From positions 806,001 to 870,000 of the forward strand of contig CANXME010000875.1 in NCBI GenBank assembly GCA_948144175.1: a stretch of DNA of 64,000 bases, in the 5' to 3' direction. This DNA comes from Closterium sp. NIES-65. Lineage: Eukaryota; Streptophyta; Zygnematophyceae; Desmidiales; Closteriaceae. Numbering within the stretch: the first letter of the stretch is position 1; each line of letters starts with the position of its first letter. A model generated the notes under the pieces. The model ran no database searches. It was not told the DNA's origin and was given only the letters and a program-made list of their open reading frames with translations. This document shows, one piece after another, positions 44,916 through 58,739 of this stretch. Position numbers and translations under genes: made by a program.

Positions 44916-47900
44916 GCTCCTCCCACGGAGATGCAGCTGAAATAGTGGTCATGGGACCAGCATGGTGAGTGGGGAGAGGGAGAAGCGTGCAGATGCATCA
45001 GAAGGGCAGGCGAGGCGTGAGGTGGGTGACAGGGTCTTGCGGGTGGAGATGGAGCTGAGGGCAGACGGCATGCTCCCAGTGAACCGGTTGACCAAAAGGC
45101 TCCTGGACATGGCCACAAGGAATGGACCACAAGCGATGCATTATGTGCCCCACTGAGTGCTACAGAGAATGAGATACACAGGCATGGGATAGCCTTGGTG
45201 AAAGCAGAATCCCATATTCTTGCGTGGTGTAGTGTTGAATGCTGCTGACATACAACAATGCATGCATGCATGCACACAACGCCCTGTATATAGTCTGCAA
45301 CGCATTGCAGCAACTCCCTCCCATTCGTCTTTCAATATCTATGCACACGCATATGCCCCATGCCAGTACGCGCAACCACTACCCCTCTCCCTCCCCTCTT
45401 CTACCCAGTGACACCCCTCAGCGGTTCAGCCTGCCCAGATCTCTCAGTGCAATGCAGGTATTATAGTGTGGCGATTTGGTTGAGGTGCGACAGGGAAGGG
45501 ACTCGGGCACATAGATCCACTGAGCCGTTTCTGCGGCAGGTTCCTGCGGAGGAGAGGAGAGATGGTCGAGCAGGGATCCAAGGGAGAGAGCGTGTGGGTG
45601 TGTTGCAAGTGATGCAATGAAATAGAACCACAGCCAAGGAGCCATGGGGTGGATTAGGGGTGGGGCAGGGGTGGTTGTGACTGTTAGGTGGGGCAGGGGT
45701 GGTAGTGACTAGTAGGTGCGACCTGAGAGCTTGCAGTCATCTGAGTGTTCAGATGATTCACACTCAGCTTGCCGCATGTATGGCATGGTGCACACGTCAG
45801 GATGTATGCGGATGGACGGGATAGATGAAATGGGGGTGGATGGGGGTGGATGTATAAGAAGGGGGGCAAGAAAAAATAGAATGATTAGGGGTATCCAGAA
45901 ACAACTGTAGAGTTGGAAAGGGAGAGGGAGGGAGAGAGAGATGCAAAATATTACAGATGGGGCTATGTATTGAGGTGAGGAGAGGGATGCATGGGACGTT
46001 GATGGGGGAAGTAGGTATTGATAGGAGTGGGACAGTGTCCTCTGCAGCTACGGCAGGCGCGACACAAGGCAGTGCTAACACTTGCAGCATTGGGTGTTCG
46101 CAGCACTCTGTGTTGGGCGCATTGACCTCCTCTGCTTGTGTGTGTCTTTGTCCCACCGTAGAGGGCTGGCACGGCAGAAGCACTAGTGGCATAGCCTCCG
46201 CACGAATTCGCGACTACAGCCTGCTGCTGAGGGGGATGGTGCTGCAAGAGCAGCTGCTGGTGCCACGGCGTGCAATCTACCCGAGTTGCACACGTGGCGA
46301 CGTCTACTTATGCAAACGAACCATGCAAGGAGGTGGGCGATGCTGAGTTGAACGAAGGTTAGTATAACCATGAAATTTAAGGTTGCGGGTGGCCCGCCTT
46401 CATCACAGCTGACCGAATTTACCACAACCACTTCTGCTGCTGCTTCTGGCTCACTGCCTAGCTGTGTGCTTCAGCACAGGGCAAGTGTTGTTGGTGTGAG
46501 AAAGGGAAGAGTTGGGGAGGTGGGTGGGAGGGGGTGGAGGGAAAAGGAAGGGGTGAGGGAGGGGGGGTGAGGACAAGTTAGACGATTGATTGTCTGGTCA
46601 GCAACAATCGCCAGAAGTGCCACTGGATGTGGAGGCGTTGTCAGTAAGCAGATGGGGGAAACCCAGCAGCGACACCGGATTGGATCTCAAGAGGAGGCTT
46701 CAGATTCGTCCAGAATGGCCACAGTTGCGTATGCACTCGTCTCACCTGCACTGGTCATTGCCCTGCAACAGCCAGCTGAGAGGCCGTTCATCGACGCTCA
46801 CATTCATTCGAGTTTCCAGCTGCTGCTACGGCACAGAGGTGCATTCACCATGACCAATGTGGCGACGAGAGCGATTTGCGGTGACACACGAGCAGTGTGA
46901 GGAAGGTTGACTGAATGCGTTTAGCCATCACTCTCCTTGCCGCCAAATCGATATGTGAACATTACAGAATTAGGGCCTTTACAACCCTGGTGGTTACTTC
47001 TTTGTTTCGGATACTTCGGGGACAATGCTCGGTTTGTCGGTCGCAGTGGCACCGAGGCAGCGCAAGTTCAGCCCCCGTTTCGTCAACAGTTTAGGCAACA
47101 TACTACGCAGGTGCGATGCGACTCGGATGGCAGATCATACCACAGGACCGAGAATGCTTTCGATCATGATGGGCTGACGGAAGCTGAGGGATGGATGGAT
47201 GGGAGGCGCTGCAGCCCGTGGCTCTGTCTTACTGCCCCACTGTGTGTCAGGGCGATCAGCTGGGCTCATGGCTAGTGAAGGCACGTGCTGTTGATGTGAG
47301 AAGAGGAATTGTGTGGGGAGAAAGTGGGGGCGAGGGCGAAGAAGGGATTGGTGTATTGCGGAGTGAGGAAGGGGGAGTAGAAGATATAATTCGGTAAAGC
47401 AGTGTTGTTGACATTCGTTTTTGCATCAGCTAACTGGGCCTGGATCAAGCAACGCCCCTCCACGGCTTCTGCTGCCTCCTTCCTCGCCTACATGCACGCG
47501 CTTGTCATTAAATGGCGTCTCGTGGCTCGGCCATGCTGTGTGTTGCATCGGTAAGTCGGGGACCTCACGACTGGTTAATGGAAGGTGCTGTTGGTGCGGG
47601 AAGGGAAGGCGATTTGCAAGGAGAGGAGGGGGGTTGTGGATGACAGCTGGTGGTAATTACAAAAACAGGGGGGGGAGGGGGGGGGAGGGAGGGGAAGGGG
47701 GGAAGGGGGGGGTGGGGTGGGGTTGAGGGTGGGGTGTGGAATGTGAATAATAGCTGGTGGTGCATACTAGAAAGTAGCACTGGAACGTTCTGTTTCGGCA
47801 GCACATCGGGACCAGCAACGCCACTTTGGCCCTGGATAGGACGGCAAAAGAGAGGGATGGAGAAAGGCGACTATGACTCACTTCCCTACATGGCCGCGGC

Positions 47901-48547
47901 GGAGCCATTCATTCAACGCGGATTCGCTCACCTCCGCTATTCGCGCTTCGATAGCCGTGCCTCTCGTTGAAATTTCCGCGTTCTCCGAGCTTCTTCCTTC
48001 TGGCGGTTTAAGCCCTCGGGTGGGAAACGGAACAAACAGCATAAGTGACGCGACGCGTTGCAGAAAGATCACACGCGCGAGAGCGCAACGAATGGGAAAC
48101 CCAGGCGAGGAGCACGGAGGATGGGAAACCTGGCAATGCGAGGTTAAATGCTCCACTCTAGGCGATGACGCGCTCCGACTGCTGCTACGGCGCAGCGGTG
48201 CGTGAGGCAACTTGTAGTGCTACGAGGCAGCGATGGAGTTGCGGGCGCACGCGAAAAAAATGGCACGCCCTATTTCGACCGTTTCTGGACACACTTCGCC
48301 ACCACGCCCTCGCCTTCGTCTATTCTTGCAATAACTGCATCACATCCAAGCTGACGGCGTAGGGGTCTCGCGAAGAGAGGATTATGGGTTCCAAGGTGCG
48401 CAGCGACGTCTTTGAATCCAGCATGCCGGGAAATAGTGTCGTGTGGATCCAGGATATTTCACCGCACGTGACGGAACGACTGGCTGTCGAATGAGAAGGA
48501 TTTGCGAGTCAATATATCAAATTTCGTGCATCCAACAAGGCAACCTG
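44916..48547. other. No gene I can name; G-rich non-coding or diverged exons
   Basis: The stretch has short frames of up to 130 codons, simple G runs (46540-46570, 47668-47730), and a few splice-like sites. Three related spots, near 46482, 47281 and 47590, read GTG(T/C)TGTTG(G/A)TG, and two of them would code CCWC followed by (E/G)KG. This may be a remnant of a repeated exon. I cannot assemble a convincing gene. Confidence 0.35.
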
Positions 48548-48775
48548 GAAACTGTTGGAGAATCAAGTTTCTGCCGCCCCAGCCCTTTGCACACAAGGAG
48601 CAGCAAGGGGGGAATGGCGACGGATTGAAGGCTTCGCAAACAAATAAGAAAGTTTGAGGAGAATGAGGGGTATGAGGAGAAGCAATATGGGCAGCAGCAT
48701 CGAGTGTATGCCAAAGGAAGTAAGAGGACAATAAGAATGGGCGTATGTGTGCTTCGGGTCTGGTGCGAGGGGGAG

Positions 48776-49277
48776 TGTTGGAGAATCAAGTTTCTACCGC
48801 CCCAGCCCTTTGCACACAAGGAGCAGCAAGGGGGGATTGTTGGCGACGGATTGAAGGCTTCGCAAACAAATCAGAAAGTTTCTCAACCAATCAGATTGGA
48901 GCCGAATTCTCGATACAGTTCGGAATTGTTTTCAAGAAGTGTCAATAGTTTCTACAGGTTTCTACCAAACAAAATCAGCTATGACAGAGAAATCCAGAGC
49001 TTTCTTATTCATGCACCTCATGTGGCTCTCAAGTCACTCAAGGTTCATGGAATCTGAATCGTGCCTAAGTTCTCCAGGAAGTTGCCTTGTCTAGCAGCCT
49101 AGTTTGAGCTATCAATCTGCATGATTGTAATGCTTAAGAAGTTGTGCCTTAGTGGGCTTGTACAATCTTGAGCATAGTGTAAGTTTTCTCTCATCAAGTC
49201 AAGTCCAGCAGCTCTGTTGAGCTTTTCCAGCCAAGTTTCCAGCCTTCCGGTCATCAGAGCTACTCTGTTTTACAAGT
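48776..49277 (+). repeat. 5' LTR of the plus-strand copia element
   Basis: It starts TGTTGGAGAATC and ends TTTTACAAGT, directly before the primer-binding site. The shared end with the 3' LTR and the position of GAAAC after the 3' copy fix this boundary, although it does not end in the usual CA. Confidence 0.85.
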
Positions 49278-49289
49278 TGGTATCAGAGC
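49278..49289 (+). other. Primer-binding site for initiator tRNA-Met
   Basis: TGGTATCAGAGC is the exact complement of the last nine bases of the tRNA at 14082-14153 plus the added CCA. This is the standard copia primer. Confidence 0.92.
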
Positions 49290-52200
49290 TTGTCGTTTCA
49301 ATCAACCTAGCCCACCACGTTCCTATCCTAGCACCATACGAACATGGCGGGAGACAATCCATCTGGTCCTGCACTCCAGCCAGCCGGAGGAGCTTCAGAG
49401 TCAACATCAGCAGCTACAGGATTAGTGGAAGCAGTTGCACCAGGCAGTCCTTCAACAACATACACACCACTCACCTTCTTCATGCCTAAGCTTCACCTCC
49501 CCAAGTTCAACGGCAAAGATTTTCCAACATGGGCAACTCAGTTTGAGCTCACTGCATCCCTTCTGGATCTGTGGCCTTACTACAATGGAGAAGCAGCCAA
49601 ACCAGCAGCAGATGCTTCAGAAGCTGAAAAACGACTTTACGAACGACGCAACAAGGAGGCCTTCCTCTACCTACTCAATAGCATTTACGAGCAGCAGTTG
49701 AAGTCGCTCCTGCCCTGTTCTACTAAGGCAAACAGTGCAGAGGAAGCATGGAGCCGATTGAAGACTATGCACCAGTCAAAATCCGAGAGCAGCCAAGCCG
49801 AGATGTGGAGCCGCTTCATGAATCTGAAGATGGAAGAAGATGAATCAACACAAGCCTACCTACAACGAGCTGAAGCAATATTGGAGGAAGCAGCAGCAAT
49901 CGGCTAGGAGATTCCAGAGTCTCTTTTCAATACCGTCGTCCTCACCAGCCTTACACCGAAGTGGGACACTTTCCGTGCAATACTACAAGCGCTCGCGCAG
50001 TCAATGAAGAGTCGTGCGTTCATCTTTGAGGCCCTTATCAACGAGCAGCAGAGTCGAGACCTTGCACAGAACAAGCGGAGTAACGAGGGTGCGTGGAGTG
50101 CTGCACCAGCTACAAGATATGGCAACCAATCGCAGAGGCAAGGAAATTTCAGCCCAAACCGCCCTCAACCATACTATGGTACGAATTTTTAGTCATCTTC
50201 CAACCCATACAAACCCTCTCGTTTTGCTCAGTCAAGTCCTCCCTATAAGTCAAGTCCCTATGTCCAGCCAAGGCCTTCTATTCCCAATCAATATCAGCCT
50301 AGGAATGCAAGAGTTAATCCGCCAAGAGTCAATAATTTCAGCCAAGCCTCGAATGCTAAAAAGTTTAATTCTGAGTGTTTTTGTTGTCATGAGTGGGGTC
50401 ATCCGTGGTATGCTTGTGATAAGAAGCCTCCTAATTGGGTCCCCCCTCCTCAGCTACTATCTGAAAAGGGTAAGGCAGCCATAGCAAATATAGCAAGTCA
50501 TTCTACAAGTCAAAATGAGTCCAAAGATTCTGATGGTCCTGTCCTTTTCAACGCTGCTACTTGCATGTACGTTTCTTCTACTAGTAGTGAGGAGTTCATT
50601 CTTGATAGTGGCTGTTCTAAAACCATGACTCCCTATCAATCCATTCTCAAGGATTGTCAGCCCTCATATGACTCAAAAGCTGTGACTCTTGCTGATCTTG
50701 GCAAAGTACCAATCAAAGGAGTCGGCAAGCTTGAGTTTGAAAAGGATGGTAAGTCATTTTGTGTCAATAAAGCTTTGTTTGTTCCTGATTTGGGAGCAAA
50801 CTTGCTCTCAGCCGGACAACTCGAAGAGAAAGGTGCCTCCATTCTCTTGCAAGGGGGGAAAGCCAAATTGTGGGACAGTGCAGGAAATCTGGTGGCTGAA
50901 GGCGACCGTATCGGGCGGCTCTACAAGATGAAGTTGGAGATTAAGCGCGGTGCTAGCAACACGAAGAAGGACGTTGTCTCGCTTCCCGTTGTTTCAACCG
51001 ATCAAGTCAACAACAAAGGGAGTATCTCCCAAGCTGAGGTATGGCATGCACGCTTGGGGCACGTGGGAGTGCAAGCATTAAAAGAGTTGGTAAATCACAA
51101 GAGCGTGGAAGGATTAAGTTTGAGTGAAAATGCAGTCAAGTCCCTTTCTTCCGTTCCATGTCCATCTTGTGTGGAAGGTAAGCTAGCTAGAAAGTCATTC
51201 TTCCCTTCTAAGTCTCAGTCAAGGGACCTCCTAGAGTTGGTCCACACTGATGTCTTCGGCCCCATGCGAGACCCTACTCGAAACGGTAAGAAATATTTGG
51301 TGTCTTTCATTGATGACAAGAGTCGTTTCTCGTGGTCCTTTTTCATCAACACCAATGATGAAGTGCACAAGTGTTTCAAGCAATGGCTAGCACTTGTTGA
51401 GAGAGAGTCAGGGAAGAAGTTACTCACCTTGAGGTTGGATCGAGGAGGTGAGTATATGGGGAAAGTGTTTTAAGGGGAGTTGTTGGCATTGGGCATCAAA
51501 CAACAGTTCACTTGTCCCTATAGTCCTCAGCAAAATGGAGTGGCAGAGAGGTTTCATCGCACTATTCAAGCTATAGCTACCACTTTTCTTCAGTTTAAGG
51601 GCCTTGACAAGCTCTGGTGGGGTGAGGCAATCACTATGGCAATTTATGTTCGCAATAGGAGACCCACAAGGCCCTTACCAGATGGTGTAACGCCATATGA
51701 GGCTTGGTTTGGAGTTTAACCAGATCTGTCTATGCTTCGTGTTTTTTGTTCCATGGCCCAATACCGTGTTCCAGATGCAAAGAGACTCAAGCTGGACAGC
51801 AAAGCTCACTGGGGCCTCTTCATCGGCATGAGCAATGAGAGCAAGGGATGGGTCCTTTGGGATCCTATCACCAAGCGAGAAGTGGTTCCAAGGGATGTTG
51901 TCTTCTATGAAGACATGTCCCTTGCAGGTTGGCATAAGTTTTCCTCTTCCTCCTCTCTACCCTTTCTCCAATAGGAACCAGCAAACGCACCTGAGGAAAC
52001 AACACAAGAGGAGGAAGAAGGTGACACCGATTCTGACCATTGCGGACCGATCATCGATCTCCCTCAAGCCGTCGTCAACGAGTCCAGCCGTGCCACGCCA
52101 GTGCCACCAGCAGCTACTCAACCAAGTGGAGATGAAGTTCAGCCATCAAATGAAGACAATCCACCGCAGCAAGTCACCGTTCCATCACCACCAAAGGAGC

Positions 52201-54882
52201 AGCAGCCAAATGTCACAAACTAGCCAGCTATATCAACACCAACCTCACAATTTCAACGCCAACCGGATCAGCCCACCACTACGCCATCGAACCCATCACC
52301 AGCCATCACTCCAGAGACAACCACAGAAGCTCACCATCATCCCATGCAACAGCAATCAACAGCTACAAGACCCCAAGTACCTACATCAACACCATCTACG
52401 ACTCTTTCTAGCAACAAGTCAACCGTCACCGCAACACCTCGTTCTCATACCACACGTTCATCACTTGTTCCAAAGTCAAGCCAGCTCATAGCACGAGGAT
52501 CACTTCAGCGAATCACCACCAACACTAGCTCCAACGATCCACTTCTTCACCCAAGACCTTTCTCAACTTCACCCCCACGTCCCGGAATTGGCCGTCATCA
52601 GTTACCGTCATCTTCAACACCGAGAAACAACACCAATCAGCCCCATTCATCATCACCTCTTGACAAGGCAGCGTCATCATCAATTCCCAAGCTTCTAGTC
52701 TCAAGATCCCCACCAAGAGCATCTTCACAACCAACTATGCCGACAAACGTTTCAGCTTCACCGCCACGAGTCACCGTACCTAATCCTCAAGTCAACACCG
52801 ATAATCAAGATATTTCCACGCCAGGAGAAGAACAAGCAACCGTGCCGTCGTCGCAGCCGATGTCGCAGCCGTTGTCTCAGCCGCAAAAGACCGCATCAAC
52901 GCAATCAAACACTGTGAGACCGAACCTTACCACTAATGTGTCGCAGCCAAGTGAGGAGTTTGGTAAAGGTAAACGAGTCTGCAAGGTAAAAAGCCCTTCA
53001 CTTTCATGGTTGACATGTCATCAAGGTGCATATGTGAGGAGAGTGAGAATTGCATTCACAAGAAGGTAGAGGCAATATGCATGGCAGCATCACACCTTCC
53101 GCGAGAGCCTTTGAGTCGTCTTGAGGCAGTGGCAAGTCCCGAGAGAGAGCATTGGTTGAAGGCCGAGGAAGAAGAGATTGAGAGTCTTATGAAGAGAGGT
53201 ACATGGCGTCTTGTTGAGCCACCTCCAGAGAAGAAGGTAATTGGTGTCAAATGGGTGTACAAGATTAAGGTAAAAGGTGATGGTACACTTGATAGGTACA
53301 AGGCAAGGTTAGTGGCAAAAGGTTATTCCCGAATTCCAGGTCTTGACTTTACTGAAACCTTTGCCGCGGTAGCGAAGTACACCACAGTACGAGTCCTCCT
53401 TGCCATAGCCGCATATCTCGGTCTCCATATCCATCAAATGTATGTCAAGAACACATTTCTCTATGGTGTCTTGGACGAAGAGGTATACATGGCACAACCT
53501 GAAGGTTATGATGACGGTACGGGTCGAGTGTGTTGCTTGGTAAAGTCCCTTTATGGTCTCAAACAGTCCCCACGGGTTTGGTATCATGCTCTTGAGCAGG
53601 TACTTTTCAAGCATGGTTTCACAAGGTCCATGAGAGACAACGCTCTGTACTTTATGCACACGAGTGAGGGGGAGTACATTTGGCTCTTGGTACATGTCGA
53701 TGACCTCCTCCTAGTCTCAGGCTCTCTTGATCTTCTCAACAAGGTGAAAGGTATTCTCACAAGTGCATTCACGATGACCGATCTTGGTGAGCCGAGTCAT
53801 TATCTTGGTATGAACATTGTGAGAGATCGTAAGTCACGGTCCATCTTCGTATTCCAGCAAAGGTACATCCAAAAGGTCCTTGAGGGGTTTGGTCTTGATG
53901 ATAGCAAGCCATCACCTACCCCACTTCCTTCCAACTTTGTGCCTTTGTCTTCACATCAGCCCTATGAAGAGAGAGAGTCAAGCTTTGATATCATAGGTAT
54001 TAAGGAGTTGTGTCTTGAGGAGAGTGAGCATCATGGTGAGAATTCACTAAAGGTATCCCCACAATACCTAGCTCTCTACCAAAGTCAGGTTGGGTGTCTC
54101 ATGTATGCAGCCCTATGCACAAGACCCGACTTAGCATTCACGGTATCTAAGCTAACTCAACATATGAGTGCCCCTTCACCTATTCATATGCATGCAGCCA
54201 AGCGAGCTCTTCGGTATCTCGAAGGTACTTCTAATCATGGTCTTCTCTTCCAACCCAGCCCATATGCAAGCTCCCGCCAAGGCTTTACCAATGCAGATTG
54301 GGCGGGAGAATTGAGCACACGCAAGACTACCGGCGGCTACATCTTCCTCATGTGTGGTGCCGCTGTTTCTTGGCAATCGCGCAAGCAAAGTTGTGTGGCA
54401 CTTTCAACAACCGAAGCTGAGTACATGGCAATGACCGAAGGAGCAAGAGAGGCAATCTGGTTACGTGGACTCTTGGAGGACTTGAGGCATCCGTAAACTC
54501 AAACAACTCCGCTTTACGTGGACAACACTTCAGCCATAGCTCTTTCCAAGAACCCGGTTCATCATGGGGCGTACAAAACACATCGAGGCGCAATACCACT
54601 TCATTCGTGAGTAACTAGAGAAGGGAGTTCTCGCCGTCAACTTTTGCTCTTCATTCGATTAAGCAGCAGATTTCATGACCAATGTTCTTCCACATGATGC
54701 ATTCAACATGTGCAAGGCAAGAGCAGGCCTCATGACACTTCATGAAGCAGTGGAGCAGTTTGAGGAGAATGAGGAGTATGAGGGGAAGAGACGTGGGCAG
54801 CGGCATGAAGTGTATGCTAAGGAGAAGTGAAAGGAGCATCAGCATGGGTGTATGTGTGCTTCGGGTCTGGTGCGAGGGGGAG

Positions 54883-55342
54883 TGTTGGAGAATCAAGTTT
54901 CTGCCGCCCCAGCCCTTTGCACACAAAGCAGCAAGGGGGGAATGTCGGCGACGGATTGAAGGATTTGCAAACAAATCATAAAGTTTCTCAACCAATCAGA
55001 TTGGAGCCGAATTCTCGATACAGTTCGGAATTGTTTTCAAGAAGAAGTGTCAAAAATTTCTACAGGGTTCTACCAAACAAAATCAGCTATGACAAAGAAA
55101 TCCAGAGCTTTCTTATTCATGCACCTCATGTGGCTCTCAAGTCACTCAAGGTTCATGGAATCTGAATTGTGCCTAAGTTATCCAGGAAGTTGCTTTGTCT
55201 AGCAGCCTAGTTTGAGCTATCAATCTGCATGATTGTAATGCTTAAGAAGTTGTGCCTTAGTGGGCTTGTACAATCTTGAGCATAGTCTAGCCAAGTTTCC
55301 AGCCTTCCAGCCATCAGAGCTACCGTACTCTGTTTTACAAGT
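54883..55342 (+). repeat. 3' LTR of the plus-strand copia element
   Basis: Same ends as the copy at 48776-49277 but about 40 bases shorter. GAAAC follows at 55343-55347. Confidence 0.88.
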
Positions 55343-56342
55343 GAAACAGCTTTGCCAGCGAAGTTAGGGCGCATCACCTCAGGGCTGGAAGGCCCAAATC
55401 CGAACATACGTAACGAATTCACTGTACGAACAGTTTCCCGACGAGATCCGAACACAAATTTGAACACCCTGGTGAATGTGAGAGCTCGTGATGAGAGGTG
55501 ACAGGGTACATTTGGCCTCAAATGTGTTTGCCCCAGGGCACTGTAGCGGGAACAGAAAGGAAAAATCGGAAAAAACAAAAGATTCGCGCCCCCTGCTGTT
55601 GGGGAAATCCAACTTTAAAAAAAAACGATCAATGTATTTTTTTTATGTAGTAACCCTTTCCTTTGTAGGGTCCAATGTTGGCCCGTGAACAGTGAACCCA
55701 GGTGGAATCAGAAAAGTGATTCTTCCGTTTTCAAAGAATCACCACCTTCTTCCAATGTTCGCCCGTGAACAGTATCACTAGGGCGGAACCTGTCTGCCAA
55801 GGGGGGGAGAATAGGGACAGAAGACGGTGCGGAAAGTTTACCCTACATCCCGTACTGTTTGGCCCTCGATAATGCAATTAGAAGCTTTTGAGGTGTTCGC
55901 GTCGCTGCTGCTAAATACATGCGTTTCGATTTTCGGAAATTTAACCCTACAGCCCGTACTGTTTGGCCCTCGATAATGAGACTAGAAGCTTCGAAACATT
56001 TTTCTTCCGCCCCTTCTCCAGTGGCTGCCGAACTGAGCCTAGAAATTTGTCAAATACGAATTCGCCTTATACTGAGAAATTTGTGATCGGGTCCAGTCTG
56101 ACTGAGGTTGGTCTGATAGGGGCCCCGTAGGAACACGCTCTAAGGCATAAAATCTCGTTTTCATTCGGCGACATGCTTGTGCCTATGTACACACCCTAAT
56201 ACATTATGACAAAGAAAGGTACTGATAAATGTACTAGCTTCCAGTTGCCACAGCACATTTGTCCGTGGGAACAGAAGCAAATACAAAAAAAAGGCTAAGG
56301 TACCGTACGTAAAGCCTGCTGTGACAAGATGACATGCTGCAT

Positions 56343-56771
56343 TTAGAGCGACACAGTCTTGCGAAGGGGAGCGAGCTCAGCGTTCTCTTCGCATTGAGGT
56401 GTCCGCGTCGTCGTCGTTACACGCTTAGGTGTGCCGTTGCGCGTTCCAAGGATCTCTTGACGATGGACAGACATTCCGCAGGCACTGGAGATTGAAGCCT
56501 CTTCATCTTCATCGAACGCTGCCAGTCGAGATCGACGCACGGAACCGTGTCGGCAACCTAAAACGCGTGCACGTGTCAGTTCAATGTCATCAGGTGAGTG
56601 CGCGCCGAAACGACGATCCAAGTCGTCAACGTACACAGCAACAGCTCCATGCACAGCCGGTGTGAGTCTTGAAGCTGACGTGGCCAAAGTAGAGGCCATC
56701 CCGCATGTGTCGGCGATAGGCGAACGAGGCATGCAAGCGCGAACGAAAGCCAGAGAGGCAGAAGATTCCAT
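56343..56771 (-). mobile_element. Possible copia protease-region fragment (fossil)
   Basis: A minus-strand frame contains AVYVDDLDRRFGA and IELTRARVLGCRHGS. The second block resembles IEETRASVLGCRFGS in the fragment at 58491-58739, which carries a retropepsin-like DSGCT. Likeness between the two suggests a common source element. The evidence is thin and it could be an unrelated open frame. Confidence 0.3.
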
Positions 56772-57779
56772 AATGGATTCTAGGGTTTGACAATGAAGCT
56801 TAACCTCAGCTTGCGAGGGGTTCGCTTAAACGGCGACGCGTAGATACGTGCTTTTTACTAGGGTCAAATGAGAAAGCAGCTGGAGTGGTTCGCTCAAATT
56901 GAGGCGAGGAATAATTGTACGGAGAGGGCAGGTGCTGCAGATACGAGGTAAAATGTGATGGTAGCGAACTTTTTATGCGCTTTGGAGCAGTGATGGGTGT
57001 TAGACGTATCAGTGGCAGAAAATCACGAGACGAGGGGAGGAGGGCGGAACCAGGCAAAGCGGAGAACAGAGCGGAAGGGAGGCGGGGTGCAGCGTTGAAG
57101 CATGGGCGGAGCCTCAATTGAAGCGCACACGAAAGGCTGGCGGGCAGAACATGCTTTGGTTGGCTGCGCGGAACGAGTATGGCGGACCAGGCTCCAGGTG
57201 CCAGTGTTGTCTGTGGGGGAAGGGATTCGAGTTTGATTTTGTGGGAATCATTTCCACTGGGAGCACGAGGCCCCACCTGAGGTGAGGTGGTTTGGTAAGC
57301 ATGTGGGTAGAAATATCCACTCTTCCCGCCCAAGCTGCACTGACCATGAAATTGGAGGGTCAACAACACGCATAATCAACTGGTGTTGAAAAATGCTGTA
57401 AGCTAAAATCTAATCCTTTTGCTTCGCTATAGCCTCGGGGGCGTTTCCGCAGCATCTATAACACTGTAGACTTCGTTGACCTGGAACTTGACACGATCCT
57501 CCTTACCCCTCCAGCGGATTCGATTACACTGACTGTTTCCTGGTGACAGGAGAGGATGTGATGTAACGCACGTGAAATGCATCGACTGAACAGCTCGGCT
57601 CGTACAGTCTTCGTTGAAGCCCACGTGACGTTGTCATCAGGGCGCAAATGATGATTGAAGTGGTGTGTGGTTGGCCCCGAATCTCATCACCCTAGTCTCT
57701 CCCCAGAGAACGCAACCATTTTGTGGAGGGGAAGAAAGGCAGGGGCGGCGGAAATGATTGAAGATGGGTGGAAAGTGTG

Positions 57780-57945
<166 letters not shown>

Positions 57946-58490
57946 GTGTGAGTTTACGCGGTGTTCAAAGATTGAAGAGGGTTGTGTATGCGCCTGTGCG
58001 GTGGTGAGGGGCGGGGAGGGAAAACGGTGAGAAACCATTCCTGGAATCCTTAACCAGAATACTCGCTACTGTTCCTTCAATATTGTGATGCCATTTCTTG
58101 CAGAAATGAGTGTATGCTATGTAAGTTGTGGAAAATCTTATCCACACATGCTTATAATGCTATCCATCGACTCTGAACATGTAAGTCTGATCAGGGAGAT
58201 AAAAGTTTTGTTGGAACAAGCTGACTTCGCTGTTCTGAATCTGGAGATTTGGAGTATGAAACTTCACTCCGGCCGCCATAGTCCTCTTTTTGCCTCCGCA
58301 AAGGCGTCCCATTCCTAACTCCTAGGACCTGGAGTCACCTCGTACTATGCTGATGACAGTTGACAGCAACATTCAAGCTCTCGGGCTTGCATGTTCCAGA
58401 TAAGGACACGTCCGATGTCCATGCCGCGTCCATCGCTTCATCATCATCGTGACGATGCGCGTCGTGAGCGAAACAGGTAACCCGAAACCG

Positions 58491-58739
58491 TCATGGGGAG
58501 CCAAATCTGCAGCCAAGAACGCTCGCGCGAGTCTCTTCAATGTTCGCGCCCGCAGCGCCAGAAATGTTCTCAAAGCGCTCCAAATAGACGTCGACTTTGC
58601 CGCCCACGACGATATAGTCGGTACATCCACTGTCGACGTAGGTCACACCACTGCCTAAAGTCGGTTGCTCCATTGTTCGTGCGAGTACAGCAGCTGTGGC
58701 GTGACTAGTAGTCTTGCGATCGTTTACGGGAAGGGACAT
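58491..58739 (-). mobile_element. Possible copia aspartic-protease fragment (fossil)
   Basis: A minus-strand frame reads YVDSGCTDYIVVGGKVDVYL. DSGCT followed by a hydrophobic strand is the active-site pattern of copia proteases (D-S-G-C-S/T). No reverse transcriptase or LTR is visible nearby, so this is at most a short relic. Confidence 0.4.

Larger units (their letters stand above)
48553..55342 (+). mobile_element. Ty1/copia LTR retrotransposon with three LTR copies (fossil)
   Basis: A 5-bp duplication GAAAC (48548-48552 and 55343-55347) encloses three LTR copies: partial at 48553-48655, complete at 48776-49277 and 54883-55342. The stretch 48656-48775 matches the 3' end of the internal region (about 54760-54882). 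The main copy has gag (about 49.3-50.2 kb; begins MAGDNPSG) and protease (ILDSGCSKTM). Integrase with its zinc site follows (about 50.6-52 kb), then reverse transcriptase and RNase H in copia order (about 53-54.7 kb; HVDD, TGGYIFLMCGAAVSW). A purine tract GCGAGGGGGAG precedes both complete LTRs. LTR divergence is about 3-4% plus some length differences, so it is older than the other element. The coding region is broken in about ten places. Confidence 0.92.

Noticed and set aside
43960-45313. Frames coding LPCSHAPM or MGAWEHGS repeats
   Set aside because: Products of the 8-bp AGCATGGG array in every frame.
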